A stretch of DNA of 64,000 bases, from NCBI GenBank assembly GCA_030429735.1, contig JAUIET010000010.1, positions 62,001 to 126,000 of the forward strand, read 5' to 3'. This document shows, piece by piece, positions 60,393 through 64,000 of the stretch. This stretch comes from Gammaproteobacteria bacterium. GTDB lineage: Bacteria; Pseudomonadota; Gammaproteobacteria; Pseudomonadales; JAUIET01. A program made the translations under genes and the position numbers. Every line of letters begins with the position of its first letter. The stretch's first letter is position 1. The notes beneath the pieces were generated by a model. The model did no database searches, had not been told where the DNA came from, and worked only from the letters and a program-made list of their open reading frames with translations.

Positions 60393-62258
60393 ATGTCTCG
60401 CTTACCCGTTATTGTTGGTTTTGGTGGTATCAATGCGGCAGGCAGGTCGTCGTTTCACCACGGCTATCGGCGTTTGGTGATTGATGCCTTGCCTGAGGCG
60501 CAAGCCGAAAGCACCTGGCACGCGCTGGCTCAGGTGATGAATATTGATGTCAGTGGTGGTCTGACGCCCGACATCATGTCGCAGATTCGTGCCAACACGC
60601 TGATTCGACGTATAGGCGCGGATCATTTTGATACGGAGAACATACCCTGGAACCGGCGTGTTAACCTGCGCCCAGAGCCTGAACGGCCCATCTTCTTCGA
60701 CCTCAGAACCAAGCACTTACCCACGCAGATCCCCGATAGTTGGGAAATAAGCCACATGGATGACCGCACCGTACGAGTGGTTGTGCACGGCGCCTGTGAA
60801 ATGCTGCTGCCGGATTCTCTGGTGTGCGATGTGAAAGCGGCCGGTCAGTTACCAACGGGTTTTGATCCCAAAGTCTTGTATCAATCGCGCAATCACCCGC
60901 GTGGTATTCAAATGACGGTTTATGGGGCATCTGATGCGCTGCAGTCGGTAGGTATTGACTGGGAACACGTGCGAAAAAATGTCTCGCCGGATCAAATCAG
61001 CGTATACGCCGGCAGCGCAATGAGCCAGTTAGATCACGCTGGCAATGGCGGAATGATGTCGTCGCGTGCATTGGGTAAACGAGTGACGTCAAAGCAATGC
61101 GCGCTTGGCTTCGCCGAGATGCCGGCGGATTTTATCAACGCTTATGTGTTGGGCAGTATCGGCATGACGGGCACCAGCATGGGGGCGTGTGCATCATTTC
61201 TGTATAACCTGCGTTTGGCGGTGAACGATATTCGCAGTGGCAAAAGCCGTGTGGTCGTTGTCGGTAACAGCGAGGCACCGATTACCCCTGAGATTATCGA
61301 AGGCTATGCGGCGATGGGGGCCTTGGCCACCGTAAAAGAGCTGTGTGAGCTTGAAGGCAAAAGTGAATTTGAGGAACCGGACTTTCAACGCGCCTGCAGA
61401 CCCTTCAGCGCCAACTGTGGTTTTACTATTGCCGAGTCAGCGCAGTTTCTAGTGTTGTTTGATGACGAGCTGGCCATGCAGTTGGGCGCAAGCATTCATG
61501 GGGCAGTGGACGATGTGTTTGTGAATGCCGATGGGCATAAAAAATCAATTTCCGCACCAGGCATAGGCAATTACATTACCGTGGCCAAAGCGCTGGCATC
61601 CGCGCAGCAAATAGTGGGCGAGCGCTCGATTCAGCAGCGGTCATTCGTACAAGCGCATGGCACCGGCACCCCTCAAAACCGCGTGACAGAATCGCATGTG
61701 CTGAATGAATGCGCGAAGGCGTTTGGCATTGAGCGCTGGCCATTGGCGGCTGTGAAGTGTTTTCTGGGCCACAGTATCGGGGTGGCAGGTGGCGACCAGA
61801 TAAGCTCAACCCTGGGGGTATGGGCGCACGGAATTTTACCCGGCATTCGCACTATTGATCATGTTGCGGATGATGTTCATGACAGCAACCTTTTGATTTC
61901 TTCCAAACACGGTGAATTCGCAAAAGATGCGCTTGATGTGGCTATTATCAATGCGAAAGGCTTTGGCGGGAACAATGCATCTGCGTCCTTGCTGGCACCA
62001 CATGTGGTGGATGCCATGCTTGAGAAGAAGCATGGAAAGAAGGCAGTAGCGCAGTGGCGCTCCAGAAATGAGCCGGTGGCTGCAGCGGCCGATGCGTATG
62101 ATCGGCGCGCACTTGCCGGCGACGCCGAGCCGATTTACAAGTTTAATCATAATGTGTTGAGTGGGGATAATATTCGGTTTGAGGGCGGGCAATTGAATAT
62201 TGAGGGGTATGACGCTATTGAGTTGTTTGGTGAGAGTGCTTATAAAGATATGCTGTAA
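60393..62258 (+). CDS. fabY: Beta-ketoacyl synthase, FabY-like
   Basis: 621 residues, far longer than FabB/FabF and matching the FabY type of Pseudomonas aeruginosa, which starts fatty-acid synthesis by condensing acetyl-CoA with malonyl-ACP. The N-terminus is SRLPVIVGFGGINAAGRSS. The active-site Cys is in GTSMGACASFLYN and the two His in VQAHGTGTPQNR and FLGHSIGVAGG. The C-terminal GFGGNNASASLL is typical. The divergent regulator and direct repeats suggest specific control. Confidence 0.88.
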   Translation: MSRLPVIVGFGGINAAGRSSFHHGYRRLVIDALPEAQAESTWHALAQVMNIDVSGGLTPDIMSQIRANTLIRRIGADHFDTENIPWNRRVNLRPEPERPIFFDLRTKHLPTQIPDSWEISHMDDRTVRVVVHGACEMLLPDSLVCDVKAAGQLPTGFDPKVLYQSRNHPRGIQMTVYGASDALQSVGIDWEHVRKNVSPDQISVYAGSAMSQLDHAGNGGMMSSRALGKRVTSKQCALGFAEMPADFINAYVLGSIGMTGTSMGACASFLYNLRLAVNDIRSGKSRVVVVGNSEAPITPEIIEGYAAMGALATVKELCELEGKSEFEEPDFQRACRPFSANCGFTIAESAQFLVLFDDELAMQLGASIHGAVDDVFVNADGHKKSISAPGIGNYITVAKALASAQQIVGERSIQQRSFVQAHGTGTPQNRVTESHVLNECAKAFGIERWPLAAVKCFLGHSIGVAGGDQISSTLGVWAHGILPGIRTIDHVADDVHDSNLLISSKHGEFAKDALDVAIINAKGFGGNNASASLLAPHVVDAMLEKKHGKKAVAQWRSRNEPVAAAADAYDRRALAGDAEPIYKFNHNVLSGDNIRFEGGQLNIEGYDAIELFGESAYKDML

Positions 62259-62311
62259 GCATGTTTTGTGTTCAGATGCCTTGCTGCCACAAAACCTAGT
62301 CAGGTGTTTTC

Positions 62312-62812
62312 ATGCAAGAAGTTAAAAGTGATGTATTTCGGGTGGCGCAGCCAGCGGAGCAGGTTTGGGAAAAGCTCAGGGATTTGAGGGTGGCGCATTT
62401 GTATGTGCCTGGGTTGACTGGGACTAAAGTGACAACCGAGATAGCAGAAGGTGTGGGTGCCAGTCGGCAGGTGTTTAGCAAGCGGCCACCCATGGATGAA
62501 ACCGTTATTGAGTGGGTTGAACGTGAAGGCATGCTGCTGCGCTTGCACTACGGTGAGAAGAATAATTGGGGGCCGTTTACGCAGGTGTATTATCGCTATG
62601 GTATGCGCGCTGACGGTGAAGACACCATATTGCAGAATGCCATGCGCTATCAGTTAAAGGGCGGTAAGTTGGGCCAGATACTCGGTGGCGGCTTGATGTC
62701 CAAAGCGTTTCGTAAAACCTTGAATGATGTAACGCTTGCGCAGAAGTTGTATTACGAAACGGGCGAGCGGGTTACACCTGAGATTCTGGAGGCAGCCAAG
62801 AATGCAGGCTAG
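62312..62812 (+). CDS. SRPBCC-family protein
   Basis: 166 residues. The START/Bet v1-like helix-grip pattern is visible: VAQPAEQVWEKLRDL, YVPGLTG, EGVGASRQVF, then TVIEWVEREGMLLRL and a long C-terminal helix (LGGGLMSKAFRKTLNDV). These proteins bind hydrophobic ligands or act as cyclases; none of this is specific. It follows fabY by 53 bp, so a lipid-related role is plausible. Its last four bases overlap the convergent sigma-54 activator gene. Confidence 0.75.
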   Translation: MQEVKSDVFRVAQPAEQVWEKLRDLRVAHLYVPGLTGTKVTTEIAEGVGASRQVFSKRPPMDETVIEWVEREGMLLRLHYGEKNNWGPFTQVYYRYGMRADGEDTILQNAMRYQLKGGKLGQILGGGLMSKAFRKTLNDVTLAQKLYYETGERVTPEILEAAKNAG

Positions 62813-63885
62813 TGCTTTGCGTCAAGCAGCTCTGGAAATTTTCGCAGACTGGCTCGGATCTGGTGATAGCTTAAACCGAGTGACTCAGCGGCTTTTTTCT
62901 GATTGTAGCGTGATTGCTTAAGTGCTGTTGCAATGCACTGTTTTTCTACGTCATCCAGGTGTGCGCGCAAATCTCCGGGTATTGCTCCGCGTGCAGCGTC
63001 ATGTGCGGGGCTGTGCGTTTGACTGGGTTTTGAGAATTCATCGCCGTTGTCTTCTTGCGCTACGCGTTGCCTGGGCCGATAGGGTGAGGCGAACGGGTCA
63101 AACACAATCTGATCCAGTGCGTCATCCGTTTGTTCATTGCGGTACACGCTTCGCTCAATCACATTTTTAAGTTCGCGGACGTTACCTGGCCAATTGTATT
63201 CTTGCAGTTGCTGTTCAGCGTGCTGGCTAAAGCCGGCAAAATAGTCCAGGCCCAGCTCACGGCTCATGCCGGTGGCGAAATGTTCGGCAAGTAACAGAAT
63301 GTCGTCGTGACGTTCGCGCAGCGGTGGCAGGGTGACGACGTCGAAGCTTAGTCGGTCGAGCAAGTCAAAGCGGAACTTGCCGGCTTTGGCCAGGCTGGGT
63401 AAATCTTCATTGGTGGCGGCAATCAGGCGTACGTCGCTGCGCAATACCTCGTTGCCACCCAGGCGCTGGAATTCACCGTACTCGATAACGCGTAAAAGCT
63501 GTTGTTGCACGCGCTGGCTGGTGGTTGCCAGTTCATCCATAAACAGGCTGCCACCGTGACTGCGTTCGAACCGCCCGGAATGGCGTTTGCTCGCACCTGT
63601 GAATGCGCCGGCCTCATGGCCAAACAGCTCCGATTCCATTAACGAGTCGTTGATGGCAGCGCAGTTAAGCGTTTCGAAGTGCTTGTCCCATCGGCTGGAA
63701 AGGTAGTGTATGCGTGAGGCAACCAGCTCCTTGCCAGTACCTCGCTCACCCACCACGAGAACAGGCTTGTTCAACGGGGCAACCGTTGAGACGTGCTGCA
63801 ACATGGCGCTGAAACTGGGTGCGGCCCCGATCAGGCGTGTGGCACTGCGAGCATCCTCTGCGGGGGCTATGTCGTCAGTAATCAT
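62809..63885 (-). CDS. pspF: PspF-like sigma-54-dependent activator
   Basis: 358 residues: a central AAA+ domain and a C-terminal Fis-type HTH, without an N-terminal sensory domain, the layout of PspF. Motifs are GERGTGKE (Walker A), the sigma-54-contacting GAFTGA in FGHEAGAFTGASKRHSGRFE, GGSLFMDEL (Walker B), WPGNVRELKNVIERSVY and the HTH QKKAAESLGLSYHQIRASL. PspF drives the phage-shock genes. A linker of ~50 polar residues precedes the HTH. pspA would be expected divergently, beyond the window. Confidence 0.88.
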   Translation of the reverse strand: MITDDIAPAEDARSATRLIGAAPSFSAMLQHVSTVAPLNKPVLVVGERGTGKELVASRIHYLSSRWDKHFETLNCAAINDSLMESELFGHEAGAFTGASKRHSGRFERSHGGSLFMDELATTSQRVQQQLLRVIEYGEFQRLGGNEVLRSDVRLIAATNEDLPSLAKAGKFRFDLLDRLSFDVVTLPPLRERHDDILLLAEHFATGMSRELGLDYFAGFSQHAEQQLQEYNWPGNVRELKNVIERSVYRNEQTDDALDQIVFDPFASPYRPRQRVAQEDNGDEFSKPSQTHSPAHDAARGAIPGDLRAHLDDVEKQCIATALKQSRYNQKKAAESLGLSYHQIRASLRKFPELLDAKH

Positions 63886-63887
63886 TA

Positions 63888-63932
63888 AGCTATTATATAG
63901 CTAAAAAAACATAATAATAGTTAAAATAGCTA
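63888..63932. promoter_or_regulatory. Palindrome and repeated half-sites before pspF
   Basis: AGCTAT-TAT-ATAGCT (63888-63902) lies 2 bp upstream of the pspF start codon. ATAGCTA recurs at 63897-63903 and 63926-63932, 29 bp apart. In E. coli PspF binds upstream sites overlapping its own promoter, so these AT-rich symmetric sites are candidates. No convincing -24/-12 promoter was seen in the remaining sequence. Confidence 0.3.
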
Positions 63933-64000
63933 CTACTATCTGGCGTTCACATTAAAGCGAATTCGGATAAACTTCATAAAAAACAATAGGTTGCGATAAA

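Noticed and set aside
63886-64000. Sigma-54 promoter for a divergent psp operon
   Set aside because: No acceptable GG-N10-GC pair was found in the remaining 115 bases, and any pspA would lie outside the window.

Overview
The window is chromosomal DNA of a free-living, probably marine gammaproteobacterium. This rests on a housekeeping gene order familiar from Pseudomonas-like gammaproteobacteria (guaA / tadA-mltF-purL / secD-secF / suhB-trmJ-iscS / ndk-rlmN-pilW-rodZ-ispG-hisS-yfgM-bamB-der), on a FabY-type ketoacyl synthase, and on lipoprotein, c-di-GMP and PEP-CTERM-like genes. I cannot name a species or family. I saw no tRNA, rRNA, CRISPR array or prophage.

Region 1 (1-8.3 kb) is an accessory island that starts just after the 3' end of guaA. 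It contains two near-identical 934-bp copies of a REP-associated tyrosine transposase element with 16-bp terminal inverted repeats. Around them lie broken defence and addiction genes: a higB toxin with two single-base deletions beside an intact higA antitoxin and operator, the first codons of an OLD-type nuclease, a vapC-type PIN toxin cut by the second element, an acyl-CoA dehydrogenase scrap and a shortened antidote protein. Three genes here look intact: a class II Fic AMP-transferase with three operator-like palindromes upstream, a DUF4143 ATPase and a helical-repeat protein.

Region 2 (8.3-25.7 kb) holds a K+ channel/antiporter pair; a YHS, Rieske and membrane-protein cluster; an HD-GYP/GGDEF-EAL pair with degenerate motifs; a nitronate monooxygenase, TetR regulator and two GST-like proteins; and three predicted exported lipoproteins (penicillin-acylase family, kelch-like, and an esterase with an Asp-Thr repeat linker). 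Regions 1 and 2 together separate guaA from tadA, which are neighbours in Pseudomonas.

Region 3 (25.9-52.1 kb) is the conserved core: purine synthesis, Sec export, tRNA and rRNA modification, cysteine desulfurase, isoprenoid synthesis, histidyl-tRNA synthetase, outer-membrane assembly and ribosome assembly. It has two departures from the usual plan. The isc cluster is reduced to iscS alone, and that protein lacks its C-terminal IscU-binding tail. secDF follows purL with no yajC beside it.

Region 4 (52.1-64 kb) carries a STAS/PP2C signalling pair; an acyl-CoA synthetase, two crotonases and malonyl-CoA decarboxylase in one direction; a 62-residue PEP-CTERM-like protein; a GlxA-type AraC regulator divergent from fabY; an SRPBCC protein; and a PspF-like sigma-54 activator.

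The most unusual feature is a family of nested inverted repeats (41893-42004, 55573-55682, and a longer variant at 55318-55500). Two copies share a core of about 57 nt, and one base pair of its inner stem has changed on both sides. The core is enclosed by perfect 26-bp and 29-bp arms whose sequence differs completely between the two loci.
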